From assembly GCA_017880805.1 (NCBI GenBank), contig JADGRP010000220.1:1-53649 (forward strand): DNA of 53,649 nucleotides. The letters run 5' to 3'. Source of the DNA: Burkholderiales bacterium. Lineage in GTDB: Bacteria; Pseudomonadota; Gammaproteobacteria; Burkholderiales; Casimicrobiaceae. The position numbers and the translations under genes were made by a program. Under the pieces are notes generated by a model, which saw only the letters and a program-made list of their open reading frames with translations, was not told the DNA's origin and did no database searches. Shown here piece after piece: positions 41,135-49,431 of this stretch (positions are counted from its first letter, which is position 1; each line of letters begins with the position of its first letter).

Positions 41135-41208
41135 CGTCATTCCCGCGAAGGCGGGAATCCATTGGCGCTTGAAGGTCAAAATGGATCCCCGCTTTCGCGG
41201 GGATGACG
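41135..41208. repeat. REP-like inverted repeat element
   Basis: Two 27-base arms (41135-41161 and 41182-41208) are inverted copies with 24 matches, separated by 20 bases. Each arm also folds on itself: TTCCCGC-GAAG-GCGGGAA and ATCCCCGC-TTTC-GCGGGGAT. This sequence type (TGGATTCCCGCCTTCGCGGG and its complement) is a dispersed intergenic repeat in many proteobacterial genomes. Here it splits the 239-base gap between gsiB and gsiC. Confidence 0.9.
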
Positions 41209-41271
41209 GGAGCTTTTGGAAGCTGTCTCCCATTTAGCGAATCCTCGCTAGGCTGCGGCCCCGCGGAATCG

Positions 41272-42192
41272 ATGCTCCAGTACATCGTCAAGCGTTTGCT
41301 CGGGCTGCTTCCCACGCTGCTGATCGTCGGCGTGCTGGTGTTCATGTTCGTGCATCTTCTGCCCGGCGATCCGGCACGCCTCGCGGCGGGACAGGACGCC
41401 ACGCCAGAGACGGTCGCGCTGGTGCGCCAGGATCTGGGACTCGACCGCTCTCTGCCGGAACAATTCGTGCGATTCGCCACCGGCGTCCTGCGTGGCGACT
41501 TCGGGCGCTCCTTGCGCACCAAGCGCCCGGTCTCGACCGAAGTCGGCGAGCGCTTCATGCCCACTTTCTGGCTGACGCTGGCCGCAATGTCGTGGTCGGT
41601 GGTAATCGGCATGCTGATCGGCGTTGTTTCCGCAGTGTGGCGCAATCGCTGGCCCGACCGGCTGGGCATGACGCTGGCGGTGTCCGGCATTTCCTTCCCC
41701 GCCTTCGCGCTGGGCATGGTGCTGATGCAGATCTTCGCCGTGCAGCTCGGCTGGTTGCCCACGATCGGCGCAGCCACCTGGAAACACTACATTCTTCCAT
41801 CGTTGACGCTGGGAGCCGCGGTGGCGGCTATCATGGCCCGCTTCACTAGGTCGTCGTTTGTCGACATCCTCCAGGAAGACTACGTTCGCACCGCGCGCGC
41901 CAAGGGCCTGTCCGAAACGACGGTCGTGATCAAGCACGGCTTGCGCAACGCGCTCATTCCGGTGGTCACCATGATGGGATTGCAGTTCGGTTTCCTGCTT
42001 GGCGGATCGATCGTGGTCGAAGTGGTCTTCAACTGGCCCGGCATGGGCCGCTTGCTGGTCGACGCGGTGGACATGCGCGATTACCCGATCATCCAGGCGG
42101 AAGTGCTCCTGTTTTCCCTCGAATTCATTCTCATCAACCTGATCGTCGACGTGCTGTATGCGGTGATCAATCCGACGATCCGGTATCGATAG
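41272..42192 (+). CDS. gsiC: Peptide/glutathione ABC importer permease 1
   Basis: DppB-type inner-membrane permease of 306 residues, exactly the E. coli GsiC length. N-terminal [20 protein letters not shown] with the first membrane helix, then the periplasmic LLPGDPARL and six helices in all; the ATPase-contact EAA loop is [20 protein letters not shown]. The start at 41272 is fixed by this conserved N-terminus. Its stop shares one base with the gsiD GTG. Confidence 0.92.
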   Translation: MLQYIVKRLLGLLPTLLIVGVLVFMFVHLLPGDPARLAAGQDATPETVALVRQDLGLDRSLPEQFVRFATGVLRGDFGRSLRTKRPVSTEVGERFMPTFWLTLAAMSWSVVIGMLIGVVSAVWRNRWPDRLGMTLAVSGISFPAFALGMVLMQIFAVQLGWLPTIGAATWKHYILPSLTLGAAVAAIMARFTRSSFVDILQEDYVRTARAKGLSETTVVIKHGLRNALIPVVTMMGLQFGFLLGGSIVVEVVFNWPGMGRLLVDAVDMRDYPIIQAEVLLFSLEFILINLIVDVLYAVINPTIRYR

Positions 42193-43130
42193 TGGAATCC
42201 GAAACCATTTCCGCAAGCGTCGACGCAAATATGGACCCGATGCCGGCCATCGATGCGTTCATTGCACACGACGCTGCGTCGGTGCGCACACCGTGGAGCG
42301 AGTTCTGGCGCAAGTTCCGCAAGCAGCATGTCGCGGTCGGCGCAGGGGTATTCGTACTGCTGCTGGTCGCCGTCGCGGTAGTCGCTCCGTGGATCGTGCC
42401 GTACGACGCGGAGAATTTTTTCGACTACGACAGCCTCAACGCGCTGCCTTCCCTGACGCACTGGTTCGGCGTCGATCCTCTGGGGAGAGACATTCTCAGC
42501 CGCATTCTAATGGGCGCCCGCATCTCATTGACTGCCGGCTTCGTCTCGGTTGCAGTGGGTGCGCTCATCGGCACCGGACTGGGACTCGTCGCCGGCTACT
42601 ATGAGGGCTGGTGGGACCGCATCATCATGCGTCTGTGCGACGTGTTGTTTGCCTTTCCGGGTATCCTGCTGGCGATCGGGATCGTTGCCATTCTCGGCGG
42701 TGGCATGGCCAACGTGATCATCGCCGTGTCGATATTCAGCATTCCGACGTTCGCGCGCCTGGTTCGCGGCAATACGCTTTCGCTCAAGCATCTCACCTTC
42801 ATCGAGGCGGCGAGGAGCATCGGCGCGTCCGACTGGACGATCGTCATTCGCCACATATTCCCCGGTACGATCGCCGCGGTCGTGGTCTATTTTTCGCTGC
42901 GCATCGGCACTTCGATCATTACTGCCGCGAGTCTGTCGTTCATTGGCATGGGCGCGCAGCCGCCGACGCCGGAATGGGGGGCGATGCTCAACGAAGCGCG
43001 CGCCGACATGATGACCTCGCCGCACGTCGCCATCTTTCCGAGCCTGGCGATCTTTTTAACCGTGCTTGCGTTCAATCTCCTTGGCGACGGTCTGCGCGAC
43101 GCGCTCGACCCGAAGATCGACCAGAAATGA
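42192..43130 (+). CDS. gsiD: Peptide/glutathione ABC importer permease 2
   Basis: DppC-type permease. The cytoplasmic N-terminus contains [15 protein letters not shown], then six helices; characteristic segments are [29 protein letters not shown], the EAA loop [21 protein letters not shown] and the C-terminal [18 protein letters not shown] start at 42192 overlaps the gsiC stop (TAGTG); an ATG 13 codons later is possible. 312 residues against 303 in E. coli. Confidence 0.92.
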   Translation: MESETISASVDANMDPMPAIDAFIAHDAASVRTPWSEFWRKFRKQHVAVGAGVFVLLLVAVAVVAPWIVPYDAENFFDYDSLNALPSLTHWFGVDPLGRDILSRILMGARISLTAGFVSVAVGALIGTGLGLVAGYYEGWWDRIIMRLCDVLFAFPGILLAIGIVAILGGGMANVIIAVSIFSIPTFARLVRGNTLSLKHLTFIEAARSIGASDWTIVIRHIFPGTIAAVVVYFSLRIGTSIITAASLSFIGMGAQPPTPEWGAMLNEARADMMTSPHVAIFPSLAIFLTVLAFNLLGDGLRDALDPKIDQK

Positions 43131-43249
43131 CCGTACCGGTCCGGCGTTTCCTACCTTCTGGTCAACACCGATAGGCGTGCGGCAATGGGAATCCAAACGG
43201 CGATGAGCTCCGTATATATAGACTCATTCATCGCCACGACTGCAACGCC

Positions 43250-43351
43250 ATGTCTTCACGACATCCTTCGCGCCGCACGATGCGCGCCTTTATCCTCGGC
43301 GCGACAATCGGTCTCGCGCTCGTGCTCTTCCTGGGTGCGGCCATCGCCTAG
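43250..43351 (+). CDS. Possible 33-residue single-helix membrane protein
   Basis: ATG to TAG, 33 residues: a basic start (MSSRHPSRRTMR) followed by a strongly hydrophobic helix (AFILGATIGLALVLFLGAAI). The charge distribution would place the N-terminus in the cytoplasm. No clear ribosome site precedes it. It lies in the 364-base gap after gsiD (43131-43494). Another frame through the same gap is open from 43185 to 43478 and a third continues past the TAG with plausible codons, so this may be the decayed end of a longer gene. I do not recognise it. Confidence 0.4.
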   Translation: MSSRHPSRRTMRAFILGATIGLALVLFLGAAIA

Positions 43352-43494
43352 CCTTCTGGCTCGGTGCAGCCAGTCCCGACGCACATCTGCAGGCGTTCAT
43401 CAAGCGCGGCAACAACCGCTGGCGGAAGATGATCCGGAAGTCTGGAATCCGCTGAGCGCGCTGAGGCCAGACCGCTGAGGTTCGATCTCTTACC

Positions 43495-44094
43495 TCAAGG
43501 AATGGTTACACCGAGGGTCAGCAACAGGGAGGCACCGCCAACGAAGACCACCTCGGAACAGACCCTCGAAAAGCAATAGCCGATCGATGGAATGATGCCC
43601 GGCGCGAATCCCGAGTGATTGAACGGGATCTTGTCGCGCGCCTGGTCCTTGTAGCCGTGAACGATCCCTGCCGACAATTTTACATAAAATGGCTGCAGTT
43701 GCTCGAGGGGCCGATAACGCCAGCCGCCATAAACATATTGCGACGGTTGACCGAAGGAATTATCGAAGACCGAGGCGCCGACCAGCCAATGCTCGGTAAC
43801 ATTCCATTCGCCCAGAATCAAGTTCTGCTTGTTGTCGTGCGTCGGATCGAAGTGAAAATGATGTGTGTACAGGCTGGTTTCGAGATAGAAGCGATCGGTG
43901 CGCCATGGTTCATCGACGCTCGTGGCTTGCGCTTCCGGCTGGGCCGGAAGTGAGCTCGGGGCCGGTTGAGCCAATGCATTCGTCGCGAGCACATAAAGGA
44001 ATGCGGCGACGAAGAGGCGCGGAAACGATCCTTGGAAAGTAGTGCCGTGCGCATGAATGGGTTGGTTCTGTGAAACCGCGGGACGTGAGGACAC
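43495..44094 (-). CDS. Predicted outer-membrane beta-barrel protein, PagP-like size
   Basis: 199 residues with a signal-type segment (LFVAAFLYVLATNALAQ) after a 28-residue hydrophilic start, then alternating aromatic strands: FYLETSLYTHHFHF, NLILGEWNVTEHWLVGASVF, YVYGGWRYRPL, FYVKLSAGIVHGY and a C-terminal VVFVGGASLLLTLGVTIP. Conserved-looking points are the HFHFDPTHDNKQN loop and the FNHSG loop. A small outer-membrane barrel is likely; members of this type are sometimes named sn-glycerol-3-phosphate transporter in databases without proof. GTG start with AGGAGAG nine bases before it. Confidence 0.7.
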   Translation of the reverse strand: MSSRPAVSQNQPIHAHGTTFQGSFPRLFVAAFLYVLATNALAQPAPSSLPAQPEAQATSVDEPWRTDRFYLETSLYTHHFHFDPTHDNKQNLILGEWNVTEHWLVGASVFDNSFGQPSQYVYGGWRYRPLEQLQPFYVKLSAGIVHGYKDQARDKIPFNHSGFAPGIIPSIGYCFSRVCSEVVFVGGASLLLTLGVTIP

Positions 44095-44182
44095 GCTCGG
44101 ATCTCTCCTGAAAGAAGACGGCGGAAATTAACACGGCGCGCTGATTTTGTCCCATGCCGGAATGCTTCACCGGATGGGAACG

Positions 44183-45196
44183 CTACGATGTTGCGCATGC
44201 GATCGAAGGACCGAGCTTTTCCTTCGCGGCCGCAACGTTCGCGCCGGCAGGCAGCGAGACCCCGTTCTTGACTGCGGTGATCTCGGCAAGAATCGATACC
44301 GCAATTTCCGGTGGTGTACGGCTGCCGATGTACAAGCCTATAGGGCCGTGAAGCCGCGCGATCTCCTCCGGCGACAGATCGAATTCCAGCAGACGCTTGC
44401 GGCGCTTGGCATTGTTGGCACGCGAGCCGAGTGCGCCGACATAGAATGCCGGCGATTTCAGCGCTTCCATTAACGCGAGGTCGTCGAGCTTCGGATCGTG
44501 AGTCAGCGCGACCACCGCGCAACGCTCGTCGAGATTCATCGCAATCACGGTATCGTCAGGCATCGTCGTGACCAGCGTTATTCCTGCGACATCCCATGTC
44601 TCGGTGTATTCCTCGCGCGGATCGCAGACCGTCACCTGATAGTCGAGGCCGACGGCGATCTGAGCGAGATATTTCGAGAGCTGTCCGGCGCCGATGACCA
44701 GCAAACGATAACGCGGCCCATGCACGGTGGTCAGCGTCTGGCCGTCGAACGCGAGCGTGGCGGCGGCATCCGCCGCCGCAAGTGACACCATGGCCGTCTT
44801 GAGATCGAGCTTGCGCGCTACCAGCTTGCCTTGTTCGATCCACTCGAGCAGGTCGCCTATGCGGCTTTCAGGCGTGAGCGGCTCCAGCACCAACTGAATC
44901 GTACCGCCGCATGGCAGCCCGAATTTGCGGGCATCTTCCGCCGAGACGCCGTAGGTCACCGCCTGCGGCCGGGTGATATAGGGACCCTCGCGCCGCGAGC
45001 GTTCGACGATGTCATCCTCGATGCAGCCGCCCGATACGGATCCGACGACAATCCCGTCTTCGCGCACCGCGAGCAGCGCGCCTGGCGGGCGCGGCGAGCT
45101 GCCCCAGGTCTTGACCACCGTGACCAGGAGCACGCGCTTGCCGGAGGCCAACCACTCCGAGCTCTTGCGCAGGACTTCGAGATCGACGCCGTCCAT
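44183..45196 (-). CDS. XdhC/CoxI family molybdoenzyme maturation protein
   Basis: 337 residues in two parts. The N-terminal XdhC-CoxI domain has VVKTWGSSPRPPGALLAV, SVSGGCIEDDIVE and LPCGGTIQL; the C-terminal Rossmann domain has LLVIGAGQLSKYLAQIA and FYVGALGSRANNAKRRKRL. This family binds molybdenum cofactor and helps sulfurate or insert it into xanthine-dehydrogenase or CO-dehydrogenase-type enzymes. It is the last gene of a coxD-coxE-coxG-xdhC set and corresponds to CoxF or CoxI. No ribosome site is seen before the ATG at 45196. Confidence 0.88.
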   Translation of the reverse strand: MDGVDLEVLRKSSEWLASGKRVLLVTVVKTWGSSPRPPGALLAVREDGIVVGSVSGGCIEDDIVERSRREGPYITRPQAVTYGVSAEDARKFGLPCGGTIQLVLEPLTPESRIGDLLEWIEQGKLVARKLDLKTAMVSLAAADAAATLAFDGQTLTTVHGPRYRLLVIGAGQLSKYLAQIAVGLDYQVTVCDPREEYTETWDVAGITLVTTMPDDTVIAMNLDERCAVVALTHDPKLDDLALMEALKSPAFYVGALGSRANNAKRRKRLLEFDLSPEEIARLHGPIGLYIGSRTPPEIAVSILAEITAVKNGVSLPAGANVAAAKEKLGPSIACATS

Positions 45197-45234
45197 GTCA
45201 GGAAATTAAAAGGAGCAAAGTCAATGCGGTCATT

Positions 45235-45837
45235 CTACGCCGGCCGCGTGAGCCAGTAGATCGCCATCGCGGCGATAATCACCGCCGCCAAGGCGAGTCG
45301 CACCGACATCGAGCGCAACGCGGCGCGTACTTGGCCATCCGGGGGCGCCCGAAGGGCGGCGGACACGGTCGTCGCATCGGCATCGTCAGCAGGCCGCGGT
45401 CCCGCAAGGCGGTCGACAAAGCGTGCAAAAAAATCATCCGCAACTTTAGCGGCCGCGCCGTCGACGAGGCGTGAGCCGATCTGCGCCAGCTTGCCCCCGA
45501 CCTGCGCCTTCGTCTGATAATCGATACGCGTCCCCGGATGGTTGTCGCTGAGCGTGACACGCGCGTCGCCCTTGGCAAATCCAGCGGCTCCGCCCTGCCC
45601 CTCGAAGCTCAGCGTGTACGCCGTGGGCGCGACAATATCGGTCATGACGATGCGACCCGAGAAGCGGGCGCTGACCGGGCCCACTCGCACGGTCATCGCC
45701 ACCTTGAATTCATGGTCCGACGCACGCTCGACCGATTCGCATCCGGCAATGCATGCCTTGAGCACCTCGGGATCGTTAAGTGCGCTCCAGGTCGTCTCGA
45801 TGTCGGCCGGAACCGTCCGGCTGCCATTCATTTCCAT
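45235..45837 (-). CDS. coxG: CoxG family (SRPBCC) protein
   Basis: CO-dehydrogenase subunit G family. The SRPBCC fold begins MEMNGSRTVPADIETTWSAL, with DPEVLKACIAGCESVE and a middle SFEGQGGAAGFAKGDARVTL. A C-terminal membrane helix (LALAAVIIAAMAIYWL) tethers it to the inner membrane, as CoxG is thought to recruit the enzyme there. The frame is open to 45882, overlapping coxE, but the family start is the ATG at 45837 (200 residues), 22 bases after the coxE stop. Confidence 0.87.
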   Translation of the reverse strand: MEMNGSRTVPADIETTWSALNDPEVLKACIAGCESVERASDHEFKVAMTVRVGPVSARFSGRIVMTDIVAPTAYTLSFEGQGGAAGFAKGDARVTLSDNHPGTRIDYQTKAQVGGKLAQIGSRLVDGAAAKVADDFFARFVDRLAGPRPADDADATTVSAALRAPPDGQVRAALRSMSVRLALAAVIIAAMAIYWLTRPA

Positions 45838-45859
45838 GTCGTCGTCCGCATCCGTTCTC

Positions 45860-47080
45860 TCACGCCGCGAAACGTTGCGCATTCACACTGGCGCGTCTGG
45901 CGTGACGCGACAATGCTGCAGTGAGCTGGGTCAGGCTCTCGAGATTGTGCACCGGCAGAAATTCGTCGACGTACGGCAACATCGCCCGGATGCCTGCCGG
46001 CCGCGCCTCGAAATGCTCATAGCGAAGCAGCGGATTGAGCCAGATCAGCCGCCGGCAGGATTTGCCCAGTCGCTCCATTTCGAGCGAAAGACCGTCGCCG
46101 ACATCGCTGTCGAGACCGTCGGTGATCAGCAGCACGATCGCACCCTGCCCGAGAAGGCGGCGCGACCAGCGGCGGTTGAACTCGGCGAGACACGCGCCGA
46201 TGCGGGTGCCACCTGCCCAGTCCGACACCGCGCCACTGATGCGGGCAATCGCGACATCGACATCGCGTTGCTTCAGGTGCCGGGTGATATTGGTGAGGCG
46301 CGTGCCGAACAAGAGCGTATGCACGCGGTCGCGATCGTTGGTGATGGCGTGGAGAAAGAACAGCAGCATGCGTGCATAGCGGTCCATCGAGCCGGAGATA
46401 TCGCACAACACGACCAAGGGAGGACGGCGCGTCTGGCGCCGCCGCCAGGCGAGCGGAACGACTGCGCCGCGCGCGGAAGCCATCGCGCGCAGCGTCGCGC
46501 GAAGGTCGACCTCGCTCCCGCGAACGGCCGGGCGGGTGCGCCGCGTCGGCAATTCCGGCAGCGGCAAGCGTAGCCGTGCGATCATCAGCTTGACCTGTGC
46601 CAACTCGGCCACGGTCATGGTCTCGAAGTCCTTGCTCTGCAGCACTTCGCGTGAGGAAAACGTAAATGTCGCGTCGAGATTGATCTCCTGTTCCTGTGCC
46701 TCGATCGATGGCATGCGCGGCGCGGCTGCCATCGCGTCGGCGAGACGTGACGGCAGAGGCGCTTCGGCCTCCGCGAGCGGAACGCGACCGTAGATTTTCG
46801 GCAACAGCAACTGCAGCATGCGTTCGAGCAGTTGCGGGTTGCGCCAGAAAAGCTCGAACGCCTGATCGAACAACACCTGCTGTTCGTGACGCTCGATCAA
46901 CACCGACTCGAGCGCGGCGCGGAAGTCCTGCCGGTTGTCGACACCGACGGCCTCGACCGCTTGCAGTGCCGCGATCACCTTGGCCGGGCCGACCGGCAAC
47001 CCCGCCTTGCGCAGCACCCGGACGAAATGCAGGATATTCTCAGCCAGGTGCGCGCGGCCGAAGAGACGTCGAGCGGTCAT
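45860..47080 (-). CDS. coxE: VWA domain protein, CoxE family
   Basis: 406 residues from the ATG at 47080, one base after the coxD stop. An N-terminal helical region (ENILHFVRVLRKAGLPVGP) precedes a von Willebrand A domain with the MIDAS metal site DISGSMDRYA and the later ITDGLDSDVG. CoxE works with the MoxR-type ATPase CoxD to reshape or mature a molybdoenzyme. Compare MoxR-VWA pairs in general; the context with coxG and xdhC is what makes this the Cox type. Confidence 0.9.
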   Translation of the reverse strand: MTARRLFGRAHLAENILHFVRVLRKAGLPVGPAKVIAALQAVEAVGVDNRQDFRAALESVLIERHEQQVLFDQAFELFWRNPQLLERMLQLLLPKIYGRVPLAEAEAPLPSRLADAMAAAPRMPSIEAQEQEINLDATFTFSSREVLQSKDFETMTVAELAQVKLMIARLRLPLPELPTRRTRPAVRGSEVDLRATLRAMASARGAVVPLAWRRRQTRRPPLVVLCDISGSMDRYARMLLFFLHAITNDRDRVHTLLFGTRLTNITRHLKQRDVDVAIARISGAVSDWAGGTRIGACLAEFNRRWSRRLLGQGAIVLLITDGLDSDVGDGLSLEMERLGKSCRRLIWLNPLLRYEHFEARPAGIRAMLPYVDEFLPVHNLESLTQLTAALSRHARRASVNAQRFAA

Positions 47081-47081
47081 G

Positions 47082-48014
47082 TCAAACCCGGGCCTCGGCC
47101 GACTTGTCCGCCTCGCTGGATGCCTCCGCAACGAGCTGCGCGGCGATCTGCGGCGTGATGGCGCCGATATCGTCCTGGTACTTGAGCAAGGCGCCAAGCG
47201 TGTCGGCCACGGTCTCCGGGTCGAGGCTCATGCGGTCGAGCGCCACCAATGCCTCGGCCCAATCCAGCGTTTCGGCGATCCCCGGTGACTTGAACAGGTC
47301 CATCGCGCGCAGCCGCTGCGTGAATGCCACGACCTCGCGCGAAAGGCGCGCGTCCGCGCCCGGGACCTTGCGGCGCACGATCGCCAGTTCGCGCTCGGCA
47401 TTGGGAAAGTCGACCCAGTGATACAGGCAACGCCGCTTGATCGCATCATGGATCTCGCGCGTCCGATTGGAGGTGATGATGACGATCGGTGGCGAGGCGG
47501 CCTTGATCGCACCCAGCTCGGGAATCGTTACCTGATATTCGGCCAGCACCTCGAGCAGATACGCTTCGAATGGCTCGTCGGATCGGTCGAGCTCGTCGAT
47601 CAGCAGCACCGGAGCGACGCCGTCGTCCGGCTGCAGCGCCTGCAGAATCGGCCTGCGGATCAAAAACTGCTCGCTGAAAATATTGGCGGCCAGGGTCTCG
47701 CGATCGACCTTGCCCTCCGCCTCGGTCAGCCGAATTTCGATCATCTGCCGCGGATAATTCCACTCGTACACCGCCGACGCGGTATCGAGGCCCTCGTAGC
47801 ACTGCAAGCGCACCAGGGAACGCGAAAGCGCATTAGAAAGCACTTTGGCGATCTCGGTCTTGCCGACGCCGGCCTCGCCTTCGAGGAAAAGCGGCCGTCG
47901 CATCTTGAGCGCCAGAAACACGCTGGTCGCGAGCCGCCGGTCCGCGAAGTAATCGTAACGCTCGAGGAGCGCGACGACGGCGTCGACACTATCGGGCAAC
48001 AAAGAGGGAGGCAT
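47082..48014 (-). CDS. coxD: MoxR-type AAA+ ATPase, CoxD family
   Basis: 310-residue AAA+ protein: Walker A GEAGVGKTE near 46-54, Walker B VLLIDELDRSD, sensor region IITSNRTREIHDAIKRRCLYHW with the arginine finger. In Oligotropha CoxD helps build the [CuSMoO2] centre of CO dehydrogenase. It is the first gene of the leftward cox-like cluster. No structural coxMSL genes precede it; the next gene upstream is an unrelated small membrane protein. Confidence 0.9.
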   Translation of the reverse strand: MPPSLLPDSVDAVVALLERYDYFADRRLATSVFLALKMRRPLFLEGEAGVGKTEIAKVLSNALSRSLVRLQCYEGLDTASAVYEWNYPRQMIEIRLTEAEGKVDRETLAANIFSEQFLIRRPILQALQPDDGVAPVLLIDELDRSDEPFEAYLLEVLAEYQVTIPELGAIKAASPPIVIITSNRTREIHDAIKRRCLYHWVDFPNAERELAIVRRKVPGADARLSREVVAFTQRLRAMDLFKSPGIAETLDWAEALVALDRMSLDPETVADTLGALLKYQDDIGAITPQIAAQLVAEASSEADKSAEARV

Positions 48015-48092
48015 GATGCGATCAGGCGTCAGTCGGAGCCTGATTATACCGTCACGGATCCTCTCGCTGCCCTTTCACGAGCCGTGGCGTGG

Positions 48093-48368
48093 TCACGCGC
48101 CGGTCCCGGGACTTCGCTTACGCGTACGCTGGCGTCCGAACCACAGTAGAACGGTGACCAGCGCCATCGCGATCACCAACGGAGAGACGAGCAGCGCGGC
48201 AAGCCAGCTCCACGTGTCGTCCGGGTCAAGGATTTTGAAACAGAGATACACGACGATCGGCGCGCCTATCGTCGCCGCGAACGTCGCGCTCCTGATGGCG
48301 CGAAAGAGTACGTTCGACACGACGCCGATCAAAATCGGCAGAAGGACAAGAATCAGAAGCGGTTTCAT
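48093..48368 (-). CDS. Small hypothetical membrane protein
   Basis: 91 residues with three hydrophobic segments (about 2-20, 30-46, 55-76) and a basic C-terminus (WFGRQRTRKRS). I do not recognise the family. It starts with ATG and has no strong ribosome site. It lies 78 bases upstream of coxD on the same strand. Confidence 0.6.
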   Translation of the reverse strand: MKPLLILVLLPILIGVVSNVLFRAIRSATFAATIGAPIVVYLCFKILDPDDTWSWLAALLVSPLVIAMALVTVLLWFGRQRTRKRSPGTGA

Positions 48369-48430
48369 GGGCGCTTTAATGCTGCGCGTATGCAGTCACA
48401 GTGCAGCGACGGCCTCCTGTCTCGCGCTCA

Positions 48431-48463
48431 CCACCCACCGGCGTACCGCACACCGGTGGGTGG
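48431..48463. terminator. Perfect 11-bp hairpin between two small genes
   Basis: CCACCCACCGG and its exact complement CCGGTGGGTGG are separated by 11 bases. It lies between the DUF805 stop and the next small gene on the minus strand. No T-run follows on either strand, so it is either a non-canonical terminator or a protein-binding or repeat element. Confidence 0.4.
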
Positions 48464-48540
48464 GTGGCTGCGCTTGGAGACCCACGCCGCGGGGTCTACT
48501 CCTGGAAATTCAGCGACGCGTCAGACGGCGCAGATGACGT

Positions 48541-48930
48541 CTAGGCGGCGGCAGCAACCGGCGCCTCTCCTGCTTTCGGATTCGGGCCATAGGCATTCTG
48601 CGCCGGCTGGCTATCGAGCACCATGAAGACCAGGAGAACAATCGCGCCGACCAGCGGCACCAGCACGATCAGCAGCCACCATCCGCTGCGGCCCGTGTCA
48701 TGAAGCCTTCTGACCGATACCCCAATGCCAGGAAGCAGCACTGCCAGCGTGTAGATTCCCGTCAGTATTCCGACGCCGGCACTCGCATTGTACGTTCCGA
48801 CAAACATATCGACCATTGAAAGAACAACGGAAATAATCACGTTGAACAAGACAAAAAACCAATACTCTTTGCGACGCGCCCTGCCACCGAAGTCCGCGTA
48901 CTTTTTCAAGACCCCAAGGTACCAGTTCAT
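48541..48930 (-). CDS. DUF805 family inner-membrane protein
   Basis: 129 residues. The DUF805 pattern is clear: MNWYLGVLKKYADFGGRARR followed by KEYWFFVLFN, then LPGIGVSVRRLHDTGRSGWW and a final hydrophobic helix before a proline/alanine tail. Four membrane helices. GGGGAGAG lies seven bases before the ATG. Function of the family is unknown. It starts 18 bases after the disrupted GFA gene, so it may be read from the same transcript. Confidence 0.88.
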   Translation of the reverse strand: MNWYLGVLKKYADFGGRARRKEYWFFVLFNVIISVVLSMVDMFVGTYNASAGVGILTGIYTLAVLLPGIGVSVRRLHDTGRSGWWLLIVLVPLVGAIVLLVFMVLDSQPAQNAYGPNPKAGEAPVAAAA

Positions 48931-48948
48931 TCATCTCTCCCCATGGCG

Positions 48949-49419
48949 TTAGTTGAAATGCCGCTGGCCGATGCAAGCTGTTGCGCCTGCCGGCACAGCG
49001 CTCCGCTGCCGAACCGGATACGAGGGAACTCCGCCCCCGTCTTCTCGAAACACGTTGCGCCAAGGCACGTTGCGCCGACATATCCGCGCCCAAGTATAGG
49101 ACGTATTTCTTCTCGCATCCATCGTTCGGCGACCGGGCTCCTTTGTGACAATTTGAGTCTGCTTGCGGTGCCGCGCAATTTTCTGGCCCCTGCCGCTGTT
49201 CGACGGTGTGTCCACGACTTCGACATTTCCCTTCAGCAAATTCACCCGGTCAGCTTCGATCATCGCATTGAGTGCGAATGACGCGCCTGTTTCGCGCTGA
49301 CACCAGTGGCAATGACAGCAGTGGACGAATATCGGCTTGCTCGTCATTCGATAACGTACCTCACCACAGGTGCAGCCGCCATCCAGTGGAAGAAATTCGG
49401 CGGCAGTCATCGAGGGCAC
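48949..49419 (-). pseudogene. GFA-family zinc protein, disrupted
   Basis: Residues 1-83 are a good GFA/CENP-V-type start: GGCTCGEVRYRM (C16, C18), the cysteine knot HCCHCHWCQ (C34-C40) and VEVVDTPSNSGRGQKIAR. The family then needs a CPxC zinc pair and a WSNYAG-type segment; here the frame instead runs into Arg-rich, cysteine-poor sequence with no family likeness to the stop at 48949. I found no continuation in the other two frames, so this looks like loss or replacement of the C-terminal half rather than a single frameshift. The replaced part carries an 11-bp direct repeat CACGTTGCGCC (49051 and 49066). Confidence 0.6.
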
Positions 49420-49431
49420 TCGAGCGGTCGG

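Noticed and set aside
41135-41208. Insertion sequence or CRISPR repeat
   Set aside because: No transposase, no target duplication and only one inverted pair; it fits a REP-like element better.
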